DNA of 64,000 nt from Tridacna crocea (lineage: Eukaryota > Mollusca > Bivalvia > Cardiida > Cardiidae). The notes beneath the pieces are model-generated. The model was not told where the DNA came from. It saw only the letters and a program-made list of their open reading frames with translations, and searched no databases. Shown one piece after another: positions 1-10,165 of the stretch. The stretch is taken from NCBI GenBank assembly GCA_943736015.1, contig OX031069.1, positions 44,488,728-44,552,727 of the forward strand, written 5' to 3'. The position numbers and the translations under genes were made by a program. Numbering within the stretch: position 1 is the stretch's first letter; each line of letters begins with the position of its first letter.

Positions 1-420
1 TGTGAAGAAATGCAGCGGAGGTGGCAAATTTATACACAAGTTGCAGACGGGAGCATGCTCAGAACATGCCCGATTCATGCGTAAAACATGCGTCATCTGT
101 AAGGGAGCATGCACTATTCATTCGTGCTTTGCGAGAATCATGCGTAAATCATACGAATTTCTTTCGTGATTATGCGTGTTTCATTATCTAGAAAATTGGC
201 TTTTCCGTGGCTATATGCGTGTTCTTTGCGCGGTGTGTTCGTGTTTCATGCGTAAGTTATACGTGGTTTCCGCGTCGTTCTTGCGTGATTCATCTGTCAA
301 AATTTCACGTATAACCACCAAGTTTTCTATTATCGCCGCGTATAAATCCAGATGTTTCAATTTTTATGCGTAAATCGTGCGAAATTTATACGTCAACGGC
401 TGTGTGAGAAGGCCATAAGG
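1..420. other. ATGCGT-rich degenerate sequence
   Basis: No gene is seen. The hexamer ATGCGT occurs about seven times in roughly 300 bases, often as CATGCGTAA and interleaved with TTCGTG and ATACG variants. This suggests a decayed short-period tandem array, but spacing is irregular and I cannot define a unit. The short open frame at 176-373 is probably a by-product of this simple composition. Confidence 0.35.
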
Positions 421-589
421 AGGCACGTAATAAAAACGCAAAGGACATGGTGCGTGCTTTATCAAGCGCACGACAAGACTTTTGTGGGACATGGTGTTAG
501 ACGCTGTGACATCCTGGCAGGGACGTAGTGAAGACGTAGAACAAACTTGAAAACTGGTTTTTTAGCAAAGTCAAAACAAGCGCCGTGAA

Positions 590-830
590 GTGGCGAACAC
601 GAAGCTTTCGATGCGCTTCATCTACCACCAAAGCGTTTCTACTGCACTTTTGCCGTTCCTGCTATGCTGTGCTGCCTGTTTACTAAAATTTCGAAGCATA
701 GCATAGCTCCGATGAGTGAAATTGAGACAAAAAAGCGGTGATCATGAAGCTTACGATACGCTTCTATTACGAACATGGCGTTTCTACTGCGCTGTGGCCG
801 TTTCTCCTTCATTTCACGGAGTTTTGACGA
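590..830 (+). repeat. Two diverged direct repeats, spacing about 146 bp
   Basis: The block around 600-656 (GAAGCTTTCGATGCGCTTC, then GCGTTTCTACTGC) recurs around 745-802 (GAAGCTTACGATACGCTTC, then GCGTTTCTACTGC). Both end in GCCGTT. It is a two-unit tandem duplication of unknown origin with no coding frame shared by the copies. Confidence 0.5.
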
Positions 831-1030
831 AACATCAAAGTGTAGGGTAAAAAAGAATATATGACTTTATTTCCTTTGATACGAGAAAGTTTAGCTTAGG
901 TCTGTACTGCTTTTGTATTCGAGTCTGAGGTCTTAGCGATATGAAATTAAAACTTGGCAGTCATACATTCTTTTTTTTATGTTATTGGTCGAGTTGGGTT
1001 TACCTATCTGCGTCTTCTAGCATTGTTTAG

Positions 1031-1989
1031 TTTTTAGCTCCACTGGCCTAAGGCCAGCGAGCTTATGTCATGGCCCGGTGTCCGTCGTGCATCCGTTCGT
1101 GCGTGCGTGCGTCCGTGCATGCGTTAACTTTTATTTCAAACATCTTCTTCTCTGAAAGTGCCCATCCAATTTTGATGAAATTTCACAGAAATGATCCTTC
1201 CATGGTCCTCTTCAGAATTCCTTGAAAGAATTTTAGTCCTTTAAAAACTCTTGTTTCCATGGCAACAAAACTGAAAAATATTGATTTAAAAAAAAAAATC
1301 TTCTCTGAAACCATAAGGCCTAGAGATACCAAATTTGGCATGTAGCTTTATCTAGTAGACTTCTACCAAGTTCCTTCAAATAATAGCCCTGGGGTCAAAA
1401 CTGGCCCATCCCCGGGGTCACAAGTTTTATATGGGCTTATATAGGGAAAACTTTAAAATCCTTATGGTACTTAGCCATAGGGCTTAGTGTTACCACTTTT
1501 GGCTTGTATCTTTATCAAGTGATTGTCCACCAAGAGTGCGCAAATGATAGCCCAGGGGTCAAATTTAACCCGGCCCCGGGGATCACAAATTTTATAGAGG
1601 CTTATATAGGGAAAGCTTTAAAAATTTTCTCGTACCAAGCCATAGGGCCTAGGGCTACTTAATTTTGCATAAAGCTTTATCAAGTGGTTGTCTGCCTAAG
1701 GTGTCTAAATGATAGTCCTGGGGTTTCATTTTGCCCTGTCCTGTGGGTCACAAGTTTCACGTGGGCTCATATTGGGAATTCTTTAAAAATCTTCCTGTAC
1801 CTAGCCATAAGGCCTAGGGCTACCAAATTTTGTGTGTTTTTATCTTGTTGGTCTCTACCAGGAGGGCCCAAATCAGAGCCAAGGGGTCAAGTTTGAAAAA
1901 AAAAATGTATTTCCTAAAGTTTGAAACCAATTTGTGTTTTTACTTATCAGCCAGTGGGCTATACAGGGCCATCATGACCCTCTTGTTTT
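1031..1989 (+). mobile_element. C-family repeat (GTCATGGC subtype)
   Basis: It opens TTTTTAGCTCCACTGGCC and ends CATCATGACCCTCTTGTTT, the paired termini of this family. A CCGTCGTGC / CGTGCG microsatellite-like tract follows the 5' end. The interior holds about four diverged tandem units of roughly 165 bp, each with a GGCCTAG...ACCAAATTT block, CTACCAA and GGGGTCA...GGGGTCACAAGTTT. No transposase frame exists, so it is non-autonomous or a long-dead relic. The copy at 30533-31261 has the same internal unit. Confidence 0.6.
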
Positions 1990-2134
1990 CATATATACAG
2001 ATACATAGGGTTTTGGTAATAGAAAGTTTAATGCGTCTTTATAAGTCATCATACATAGCAACTCATGCTTTATTTCCATATTTGTCGATAACGGCTGAAT
2101 GTTTAAGTAGACAAAGCTGTTGACATGTTGAAAA

Positions 2135-2760
2135 ATTACATTTTTTTCGATTTAGGTCAGCCTGCACAGGCTGCGTCGGTTGAGTTACATCGGGAAAAAA
2201 ATGGGGATGTATTAAGCCCCCTTTTCACAGAGCATGGCTCAGATATATAACAATTATGGCAGTGTCACCTTAACTCTTGTCCTGCGAAACAAATTGAATG
2301 AAAATTTAAAACCCAAAGTATATAGAAACCAGAATAATGGTATTCAAACTTATCTTCTGGAGCAAAATATCCCCTTACAGGAAAATGTAGATCCAAGATC
2401 AGAATGCACGTTCTGTGCAGTCTGATCTTGATCTGCACTATCCGCAAAAGGTCACAGAATCACGCCTAGCAGCCTATGGCTTAATCCATTTCAAAATGGT
2501 TGTCGAAAGTCCATGTATTATGAGGTTATGTCCTCATAGGAAACAGTGTCAATAATAACAGGTCTGTTGGTCGAAGAGCGTTATTTTACTGTCAGCATAT
2601 GACTTGAAGTTTCTGCAGGATAATTAGAATTTTAAGTTCTACAACACGCGATCTGAGTATGAGATGGCACGCTTCGACGTTCTTTTCGGGCGATAGTCCA
2701 GTAGATAATTCGAGAATATAAGCCCTGCTCTGGCAAAGGGGGGCTTAATGCATCTCCTTG
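2135..2760. mobile_element. F-family foldback remnant split by a D element
   Basis: F-type sequence (GTCAGCCTGCACAGGCTG, then ATTAAGCCCCCTTTTCACAGAGC) lies at 2143-2240. An inverted counterpart (GCTCTGGCAAAGGGGGGCTT) lies at 2723-2755. Between them is a D-family copy. The simplest reading is an old F foldback interrupted by D; independent neighbouring fragments are also possible. Confidence 0.4.
2270..2494 (-). mobile_element. D-family hairpin element
   Basis: The core hairpin at about 2383-2444 pairs GTAGATCCAAGATCAGA with its complement across GCACGTTCTGTGC. The right side carries CCGCAAAAGG and GCCTAGCAGCCTATGGCTTAA, the conserved family end. The left side carries the AAAACCCAAA...ACCAG block found beside other D hairpins. 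It is non-coding; the overlapping open frames on both strands are hairpin shadows. Confidence 0.55.
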
Positions 2761-2867
2761 ATACATGGTACCAGTCCTAATCATTACATAATTATAAATC
2801 TACAAGAGCCACTCTTTTCAACAACCGACTCAGTCATGAGGTAGACTGGCCCTTTATCAGTCATAAA

Positions 2868-2990
2868 AATGACCAATAGCGAAAAGGTTTCAGCCCAGGT
2901 CAGCGTGTGCGGATTGCTTAGGCTGACCTGGGTCGATACCTTTCGCAGAGGCATCAAGCCCCATTTTACAGAGCAAGGCTATTTCTTTCT
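2868..2990. mobile_element. F-family fragment
   Basis: CCAGGTCAGCGTGTGCGGATTGCTTAGGCTGACCTGG forms an imperfect hairpin (read in two parts). It is followed by CATCAAGCCCCATTTTACAG, the family's ATTAAGCCCC tail. Adjacent fragments at 2143-2240 and 3845-3960 are of the same type. Confidence 0.5.
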
Positions 2991-2991
2991 T

Positions 2992-3240
2992 GGTGAAAGA
3001 TCAGATTGTTTTTTTTTTCACCGAGAGAATATTATCGGTTACATTTTCACAACTGGAGCGATTCGTGAAAATATTACCGATGATGTTCACTCGGTGAAAA
3101 CAAATTCGTATCTTTCACCGAAAAAAAAAAACTGTTTATTTTATAGTTCTAACCCTTTTTGAGTGAGGGGATTCCCATAAGAATCGAGTACAGTTGTTTT
3201 CTGTTTTCCTATGGTGTACGCTCTTCCCATAACAACGTAT
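2992..3240 (+). mobile_element. Diverged E-family copy
   Basis: The sequence follows E order: a TTCTTGGTGAAAGATC arm, a central palindrome with GAAAATATTACCGATG, a TTTCACCGAAAAAA closing arm, then CTAACCCTTTTTGAGTG and CCTATGGTGTACGCTCTTCCC. It is strongly diverged. A TGACGTCA at about 3618 may belong to its tail, but the 3' part cannot be aligned with confidence by eye. Confidence 0.4.
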
Positions 3241-3844
3241 AATCTTAAGGCCCATTTTAAAAAAAAACGGCAAAATTTTCTATATATTTTTTTTAATTCA
3301 TCTGGTAGAAAAATTCAAATGGTACAGTGAGTTAGGATGACCTATTAAAGGCACTTTAAAAAGATTTTTTTTATATGCTAATAAGTAACTTATGGTTGCA
3401 GACAAGAAGATTTTTTAAGAAGTAAGCTTAGCTTCTGGCATACAGAACTTTGACTATTATTATACTGCAAAGAAATGTCTCGTGATCTGATTGGTTAACA
3501 TGCCTGGAAAACATATCATCTTCCCTGGCAAAAACCACGTAAAACCATTTTACAACATCCAAAATGGCGGCGTCGATCGATCACAAGACTGCACATTTAT
3601 GCAACGCCAGTTTTCAGTGACGTCAGTTTTCACTGAATTGGGGAATTTCTATTTCGTCAGCATACTCGATTCGTGAAATTATAAAACAGGAAATTTTCGC
3701 TTATCCGCTTTGAAATGGTAAAACTTTACAGTATAACAAATTCGTTGAACGGTCGGTGGCAGGGGACTTGGAAACTTGATCACGGCTGTGGTTAATCATG
3801 TCGGCCCGAGCCGAAGTTTTTAGTCCCCTGTCCCTACAACTAAT

Positions 3845-3960
3845 AATAGCGAAAAGTTTCGGACAATGTCAGCCTGCGCAGATTGAGCAGGCTAACCTGA
3901 ATCGATACTTTTTACAGGTTCATTAAGCCTCCTTTTCAAAGAGCATGTTACTCAAGACGT
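3845..3960. mobile_element. F-family fragment
   Basis: GTCAGCCTGCGCAGATTGAG and GCAGGCTAACCTGAATCG form the family hairpin. CATTAAGCCTCCTTTTCAAAGAGC is the tail (read in parts). It is non-coding. Confidence 0.5.
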
Positions 3961-4139
3961 CTGATTTGCATTCGGATAACAATAGGGTTATTTACCAGAG
4001 TTTTCCTAATTGGTAAGGCATTCGTAATAGATACCATTAAAAATCTGATAAATATTATCGGCTGACACTAGAGCCGAACTTTACGCCCTTATTCTCGGGT
4101 TCCACTTTAAATAAATATTCCACACTATAGTCTTCCCGG

Positions 4140-4500
4140 TCGTTGTCTGCGCATGTCATATTCTTCGAAGATTCGACCTGTCTTATATGACGCATCACTA
4201 GCCCCAAAAGCGGACATACTGTAATATTACGCTCTATAAAGTAGCAATGTAGAAAACAGTTTTCATCAATACGTTTGAGGAGAAATGAGACCTGCTTTAG
4301 CTCTTAGATTTCTCTAAATTGCTGATCATAGCTGAGTGAATTGCACGAGGTAGCATTTTATTGAGTAAACGTTTATTTTAGTTTGAAATTCAAAGTAACG
4401 GTTGTCGCGTAGGAAAGTGTGTCGGTTCTGTACCCAGGATGCCCAAATTAGATAGATGAGTATTTATAGAATGCCATCTAGCGGCAGATAATACTTCCTG
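4140..4500 (+). mobile_element. I-family repeat
   Basis: It begins CGTTGTCTGCGCATGTCATA then TTCTTCGAAGATTCGACC, and continues through GCTGATCATAGCTGAGTGAA, TGAGTAAACGTTTATTTTAG and CTGTACCCAGGATGCCCAAA to ATGCCATCTAGCGG. The same order recurs at 32058-32410 and inverted at 9022-9335 and 22160-22510. It encodes nothing and its class is unknown. Confidence 0.6.
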
Positions 4501-4552
4501 GTACATGTGCTTTGTCCTGGCCAGCCTGAGAGTTGCAGTCTAAAAAGTAATT

Positions 4553-4780
4553 TAACTCCTAATCGTTGGCAACCTACAAAATTTTGGACCAGTCCAAATT
4601 TAAAGCATTTACCAAAGCCTTATTGAGTACAACCTAAACTATAGGATTTATCACTGCTAGGATAGAAAACATGATGGTAATAGGAGAAAATGCTGGTAAC
4701 CAGCGTTTCATACTTTTCGCACCATGTTTTCAAAAAGTTCTTTCCTCAGGTTCGGTAAAAGACGAGATTTTTTTTATGGT
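4553..4780 (-). mobile_element. Degenerate A-family copy
   Basis: GGACCAGTCCAAATTTAAAGC then GAGAAAATGCTGGTAACC and GTTTTCAAAAAGTTCTTTCC follow the family order (first item read in two parts). The second hairpin arm is badly eroded. The 104-residue open frame beginning at 4671 starts inside this repeat, so I do not call it a gene. Confidence 0.45.
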
Positions 4781-5211
4781 AAACCTTCAAAAGAAGTCGG
4801 TGAATGTAGGCACTGATGTACCTATTACTAGTGTTTGTTTGGCAATTACAACAGCAGGTGCGTGTTTGGAACACGGTGGAATTGTTATCGTTAAAATCCA
4901 ATTTTCTTTTAGAAGATTGCGTGTCCCGTTGTGGATAAGTTTGCATTTCATTGATCTTTTGAAACTTGTAAAATACCAAGGGTAACTTGACATGCCTTTT
5001 TCGGTCAGTGCTTTATATCTAAGAGAATGTACCATAAGCGTGTTGTTTTGTATTGACCGTTGACCTACGGCATAAAACATGTGTTGAACAATTCGGTATT
5101 GACTTTGAACCAGCCCTAAATTTCCACTTCACGTATAAATAAAAGAGGTTTAGGATAAATTTGTGTCGGTCGGACCAATGTGTAAAGCCGACAAGAATTT
5201 TAACTCATAGA

Positions 5212-5611
5212 GGATATTTGTTTTTTTCGGTGTAAGATCGAAATTTATTTCATCTGAAAATATTACCGATGGTGTCCACTCGATGAAATAAATTTCGATC
5301 TTTCACCGAAAAAAAACAAATATTCTATTTATCTTATGCTTTTAACCCTTTTTGGGAGGAGCTTTATCAAAATTCAGTACAATTCTTTTCCCTCATTCCC
5401 CGTGGCGTACCCCTCCCGCATAGCAACGTTACGTCAAGCGCGAGGAATGTAAGTATATGACGTCATATTTCCCATTTGGTTGTTAGGCACGCGCAATTTA
5501 CCTAGGTAACAAAAACGTGAAAATCGGTATTTTCACTGGTGGTACCAGTGTAAGATCGAAAAATATTTTCACTGCTATTTCTCGATATCCCACCGGAAAG
5601 CATGAAATAAT
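5212..5611 (+). mobile_element. E-family element, hairpin partly deleted
   Basis: It runs from AGAGGATATTTGTTTTTTTC to GGAAAGCATGAAATAA. The first hairpin arm (GATCGAAATTTATTTCATC) jumps straight to the middle of the second (GAAAATATTACCGATGG), so about 50 bases around the apex are missing compared with 43444-43891. The tail is full length: TTTTAACCC, CCCCGTGGCGTACCCCTCCC, TTACGTCA, TGACGTCA, and the GGTATTTTCACTGGTGG small hairpin. The open frame on the minus strand at 5498-5683 is a repeat shadow. Confidence 0.7.
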
Positions 5612-5762
5612 GTCGCGTATTTCTTTTCGATCTAATTGAGTTGACAGTCTCCTCTGATGAGAATACAACTTAAGTGATTTCACTGCAGTAAAGCCAGTTT
5701 ATATCTGAAATAAAAGAGATCAGGGTTATGCTATGTGTACCTGCAAAAAGGATCAGCTAATG

Positions 5763-5990
5763 TTAACCCTTTACCACACATTCCCGAATTATAACGACCC
5801 TGAGAAAGAGGCCTTTTTAAAACATTGTGGGAAAAGGAGAAAATGCTGGTAACCAGCATTTTCTCCTTTTCCCACAATGTTTTCTACCCTTCCCAAATCA
5901 GATTTAGATTTTTCAGTCAAATTTATTTTGTCGTCTGCAAATGCTTTCAATTTGGACCAGTCTATAAATTTGTTGTATGGTAAAAAGTCA
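5763..5990 (+). mobile_element. A-family TTAA hairpin element
   Basis: This is a non-autonomous foldback of about 230 bp. It starts TTAACCCTTTACCACAC, has an outer arm with GACCCTGAGAAAGAGGCC, then a perfect central palindrome (ACATTGTGGGAAAAGGAG...complement) with apex CTGGTAACCAG at about 5845-5855. The trailing arm has TCGTCTGCAAATGCTTTCAA and TTTGGACCAG. The TTAA at both ends of intact copies fits TTAA target-site duplication, as in piggyBac or Kolobok elements. No transposase is present. It abuts an inverted copy. Confidence 0.75.
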
Positions 5991-5998
5991 AATGGCTG

Positions 5999-6228
5999 TT
6001 AACCCATTACCAAACGACAGTATTTTAGACTGGTCCAAATTGAAAGCATTTGCAGACGACAAATAAAAGTGACTGAAAATTTGAAATTTGTTCTGGGAAG
6101 GACAGAAAGCACTGTAGGAAAAGGAGAAAATACTGGTTTTCAGCATTTTCTCATTTTTCCACAGTGTTTTCAGAAGGCTTCTTTCTCAGGGGCGTCAAAA
6201 GTAGGGATTGTGTGGTAATGGGTTAACA
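5999..6228 (-). mobile_element. A-family element, inverted partner
   Basis: It is bounded by TTAACCCATTACCAAACG and TGTGTGGTAATGGGTTAA and reads as the reverse complement of the preceding copy. The apex is altered (ATACTGGTTTTCAGCATTT). The stem shows a paired change, CACTGT on the left and ACAGTG on the right, where most copies have CATTGT and ACAATG. Confidence 0.75.
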
Positions 6229-6229
6229 C

Positions 6230-7620
6230 ATTAGTGTCCAAAATATTTACAGTCAAATTCTAATAGCTAGAAATATTTAAATGGCCATTGACATTTAGCT
6301 GTTAATAGCCACTCCATTGTTGATGTTTTTTTTATTTAACAGCATAAATATTGTGTTATTTCTCAAATGTTTAGTAAAATTTTCAAAATATTGACGCTGG
6401 ATGTGGGTTTTTACCAACACCACAACCACCATTGCCACCACCACCAACATCAACAACAAAAGTAAAGTGAACAAAGATTGTTGTGAACAATAAACTCCGG
6501 ACAACTTTGAAAGGTGTCAGTCAATTTGAGCGATATGACCCTACCTTGTACTTTAGAAATAGACTGTCATTTATTCAGCCCCCATAACTTTTCTTCATGT
6601 GCAATAAATTTGATCACAGAAGCCGTAATAGAATGTCATTTATGTGAACAAAATTGAAGATTATAACCCCCTATGTGCTTCCATCACGGCGCACAGCGTT
6701 TCCAATGAAAGGTTTAATACATCAAATGTAAGACAGTTGGTCATATTTCTAAGAATTCACGAGGGATTGATTCAAGGCGTAATACTTCGGTGTGATTGAT
6801 GCAACACTGATTTATATCTGATTCGGCCAATTATTCTTTATCGAACAGACAAAAGCCAAAGAATGAATAATGTTGGCTGATAAGACAGTCAGCTATGATT
6901 TTGTTACTTCAAGTTTGTTAATGCATAAAAATAGATAGGTACACTGAAATATTAAACATGTTAAAACACCCCGGAATGCATCAATGTATGCATTGTGGTC
7001 TCTGTAGAATTCACTAAAATGATAAGACCTTTTTGAAAACCATTGATAAGAGCAACTAAAGAATGTATTATGTCAAGAACCCAAGTCTCACAAAGCATCA
7101 AGTGTCATATTATTTAGATGAACGCTACGGTCAGCTAGACACCAGGTCGTCTGTCCCCGGTCCGTAGGGCTATGCGCTTAAGGCTATTAAATTCCTGTCG
7201 ATTTAATGTTACATAAACTAAGAACTCGGAAAACATTTTATTACAGTAAATGTAGGCCTCTGGCCAAAAATACATTTCATACTCGTTATATATGGCGCGC
7301 CACTGTCAGTCGTTTAACAACGACATAGACAACCACGATGAAGTTATTCACATCTGTGTATCTGTTGCTGAAAACTTCAATTGTAATTGACAAACCACTG
7401 CTGTGACAGGTAGCACTGTTGTGAATTTAGATATAACATACCCGTCTAGTTTTCAAGAAACAAGCAAAGGGCTGACAGTCTTGAGAGTCACCTGGTGTGC
7501 AGTAGGTTGAAAGGTTTTATCCGTTTTGAATTCTAAAGGAAAATCAGTTAACAGCATTCAAGATACAAGTGAACCTAACTGCAAGATAATTTATAGCCTG
7601 CAATGCGCGAAAAGGAGCAT
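6230..7620. other. No recognisable feature; low-complexity patches
   Basis: I see no gene or known repeat. A C/A-rich triplet-like tract (CACCACAACCACCATTGCC and on) lies at about 6415-6465 and explains the valine-rich minus-strand frame there. The remainder is A+T-rich unique-looking sequence with stops in all frames. Confidence 0.5.
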
Positions 7621-7625
7621 ATGGA

Positions 7626-7672
7626 TATTATTATTGTTATTATTATTATTATTGGATATATTATTATTATAC
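7626..7672. repeat. ATT microsatellite
   Basis: There are imperfect runs of TAT/ATT triplets (ATTATTATTGTTATTATTAT) interrupted by GGATAT. Confidence 0.7.
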
Positions 7673-7724
7673 TAATCCGAAACGGTATTTTCCGTTTTTA
7701 TGTAACTTTCTGTTTTGTCCAAGT

Positions 7725-7862
7725 CTAATATAGGACAAAATCTAATGTGACCCCTAAAGTGCCGTCTGGGATAAGCCTGTGGGGATCGCACAGGCTGATC
7801 CGAAACGACACTTCAAGCACATGTCTGAATGCCCCTTTTGGCGTGTTGCAGGCCAAATTACA
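7725..7862 (-). mobile_element. F-family foldback
   Basis: GACAAAATCTAATGTGACCC is followed by AAAGTGCCGTCTGGGATAAG, a short GCCTGTGGGGATCGCACAGGC hairpin (read in parts), ACGACACTTCAAGCACATG, and CCCCTTTTGGCGTGTTGCA. This is the same order as 45550-45690, where a full copy sits. Confidence 0.6.
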
Positions 7863-7986
7863 ATATGCAACCATGAATTCTGAATTTTCATTCTTAAAGA
7901 ATCAACATACATATTAAGATTAACACAAAAAAGAAATATATGTTGAGAACTCCAACTTACTGACAGAAACAAATTTTAAAAAAAGC

Positions 7987-8225
7987 TTAACCCCTTACCA
8001 CACAGCAGAATTCAGACCCATCCAAATCGAAAGCCTTTGCAGACGATAATTTCACAGTGGCTCAAACGATCCAATTTCTTTTTGACAAAGTAGAATACTT
8101 TGTTGGAAAAGGAGAAAATGCTGGTTACCAGCATTTTCTCCTTTTCCCACAAAGTTATTAAAAGACCTTTTCTTAACGACTCTTTCAGGGTCGTTAAAGG
8201 TCGTCCATGTGTGGTAAAGGGTTAA
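7987..8225 (-). mobile_element. A-family element
   Basis: It is bounded by TTAACCCCTTACCACAC and GTGTGGTAAAGGGTTAA. The apex CTGGTTACCAG marks reverse orientation. The stem reads TTTGTTGG on one side and CCCACAAAG on the other, so one pair is broken. Confidence 0.7.
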
Positions 8226-8255
8226 AGTGGCATACCCAGGGTAATATTATTTAAA

Positions 8256-8546
8256 ATGTGTGTCATAAAAATGGTAGCAACCTGGGCGACGTTGAGAAGG
8301 ATTAATGTTGAATGCGTAGAGCGCATGCGTAGATATCAGTCACTGGATCCGACCAAAGTGATAATAGTACACGAAATTGCTACACAAATCCGCAAGATGG
8401 GCAAAAGGGATATCGGTTATCGCTGTTTTGCATTGATCTCTCTTTTTTACCCAGACCCTTTCCTGACAGAAATCAGATTCTGTAATAAGTTTCTATATCA
8501 TGATTTCATTATGCTATATAACAGAGAGCGTTGTCAGCTGATTTGA
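8256..8546 (+). CDS. Unrecognised open frame, 96 codons, doubtful
   Basis: This is an ATG-to-stop frame not covered by any repeat I recognise. It is rich in basic residues near the start (VERMRRYQSLDP, ATQIRKMGKRD). It has no signal peptide and no motif I know. There is no splice-site context that would decide between an exon and chance. I keep it only because it lies outside the repeats and is longer than most neighbouring frames; chance is the likelier explanation. Confidence 0.12.
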   Translation: MCVIKMVATWATLRRINVECVERMRRYQSLDPTKVIIVHEIATQIRKMGKRDIGYRCFALISLFYPDPFLTEIRFCNKFLYHDFIMLYNRERCQLI

Positions 8547-8549
8547 ATA

Positions 8550-9020
8550 CCTCAATGGGATTGGCTTAACGTAATACGTATAACTATTCATTTGGGATGG
8601 AGGGATGTCAGTTAGAACAGAATGCTGGAATCTTTATTAGCCCATGTACCGCATATCGTGAACTTTTAGGATATATGCGAAAATGATAAATTAAGATAAG
8701 CGTGCACGTTCGTGTGGTCTGGTCTTGCTTCGCTCTCTTCTTTACAAAATTCATTCAGATTATTTGTTTACATGTAAACGTGTATGTATGAATTTTTTTT
8801 TCTTTTCCTTTTCCCCAGAATATCTCGTTAAACTCTGAACAACACTAGATCAATGAAATGCACTTTTCTTTCGAATCATAAAGAGGCTGGCCAGTTACAT
8901 TTGGTAAAAAAAGGTACAATTTTGGGGTTAAAATAACGCTATTGTCGTGTTTCAATCAGGAAATATGGCATTCCACAAATATACAATGTATATCTATTAT
9001 ATATACATGTATATATATAT
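8550..9020. other. No recognisable feature
   Basis: This is A+T-rich sequence with T and A runs and an AT-rich TATA patch near 9000. Nothing else is seen. Confidence 0.5.
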
Positions 9021-9021
9021 T

Positions 9022-9335
9022 AATTTGGGCATGCTGAGTACAGAACCTGACTACTTTTCAAAACGACATCCGCTACTTTGAATTTCAAAATCAAATATAC
9101 GTTTATTTCATAAAATACTACCTGGTGCGATTCATTCAGCTATGATCAGCTAGCATGTAACCTATGCACTGGCCATTTATCAAAACAACCCCTGCTGGCT
9201 TGGGTTTCTAGCTTCCGTATAAGCCATACTTTTCCCTAGTATATGGGGTGGGTGATGCGTCATATACAGCAGGCAGGTCGAATCTCCGAAGAATTTGTCA
9301 TGCGCAGACAATGTTAATCGGGAAATCCGTCCATG
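9022..9335 (-). mobile_element. I-family repeat, inverted
   Basis: It reads in reverse of 4140-4500: TTTGGGCATGCTGAGTACAG, ATACGTTTATTTCATAAAAT, GTGCGATTCATTCAGCTATG, GGGTGATGCGTCATATACAG, CAGGTCGAATCTCCGAAGAA, TTGTCATGCGCAGACAATG. An extra block (ACTGGCCATTTATCAAAAC...TTTTCCCTAGTATATGGGG) is shared only with the copy at 22160-22510, so the two inverted copies form a subfamily. Confidence 0.6.
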
Positions 9336-9904
9336 TTGTATACCGGATATGATCCCATATCGTTCTCTTTTGAATACGACCCTAGATAGACAATGTTAGC
9401 CACTGACCCTGTGACATTCAAAGAAGCTTTTGAAAAATTCTGGAGCAAAGCTTAAACATACCTAAGGAGACTACAAGTCACTTTAAGGAAATGGCGTCGA
9501 GGGGAAAAAACTCACCCTTTTCTGTTTTTCTTATGCTTTTTTTTTTCAAAGTATTGCCCTGTATGAATATTGATGCCTACACCGTTCCCTTAAAAAGCTA
9601 ACATCTTTTAATACTGATATCATAATTAAAATCTGAAGCGTGTTTGAATGGATGCAGAAACTATGCCTATCATTTAACTTTTGTTTCTGAGAAACAAATA
9701 TGTCCTTCGTTTTACTTTTTCATCTTTACTCCAGTTGCAAAGATTTCTTATTCACGTTGGAGAAGCTAGCCACGTAGTTCTAGGTATCCTTTGGGAAGGC
9801 GTTGCAAATCCCCATGTCCAGATTTGTTGGTAAACAAGATAATCTCCTTTTCCGACACTACTTTGTAACCTTATGAAGGCAGATACCAACATTTGAAACA
9901 TATT

Positions 9905-10132
9905 TAATGATAGGGCACCTTAATGGGATACGTGTAACATCGCCTTTCATCACGAAAAAATTTACGAATCCGGCCAAGACTCGGGTACTCAATAATCAAT
10001 CGGCCTAAAGACGCTGGTTCCCCCGTATCGATTGCGGATTTCTTGAGTCTTGGCCGAATCTGTACGATATTTTAACGATTAAAGGCGATGTTATCACCAA
10101 CCTCATTAGGGCGTCCTATCATTACATAAGGG
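9905..10132. mobile_element. K-family foldback (about 225 bp)
   Basis: The left arm TAATGATAGGGCACC...CATCGCCTTTCATC and right arm GATTAAAGGCGATG...GGCGTCCTATCATTA are inverted complements. An inner pair, CGGCCAAGACTCGGG against GAGTCTTGGCCG, surrounds a loop with AGACGCTGGTTCCCCC. I could not find a convincing target duplication. A second copy lies at 33325-33480. Confidence 0.55.
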
Positions 10133-10165
10133 AGTTATCGGTTTACAATAGATAATTCTTGGCCA

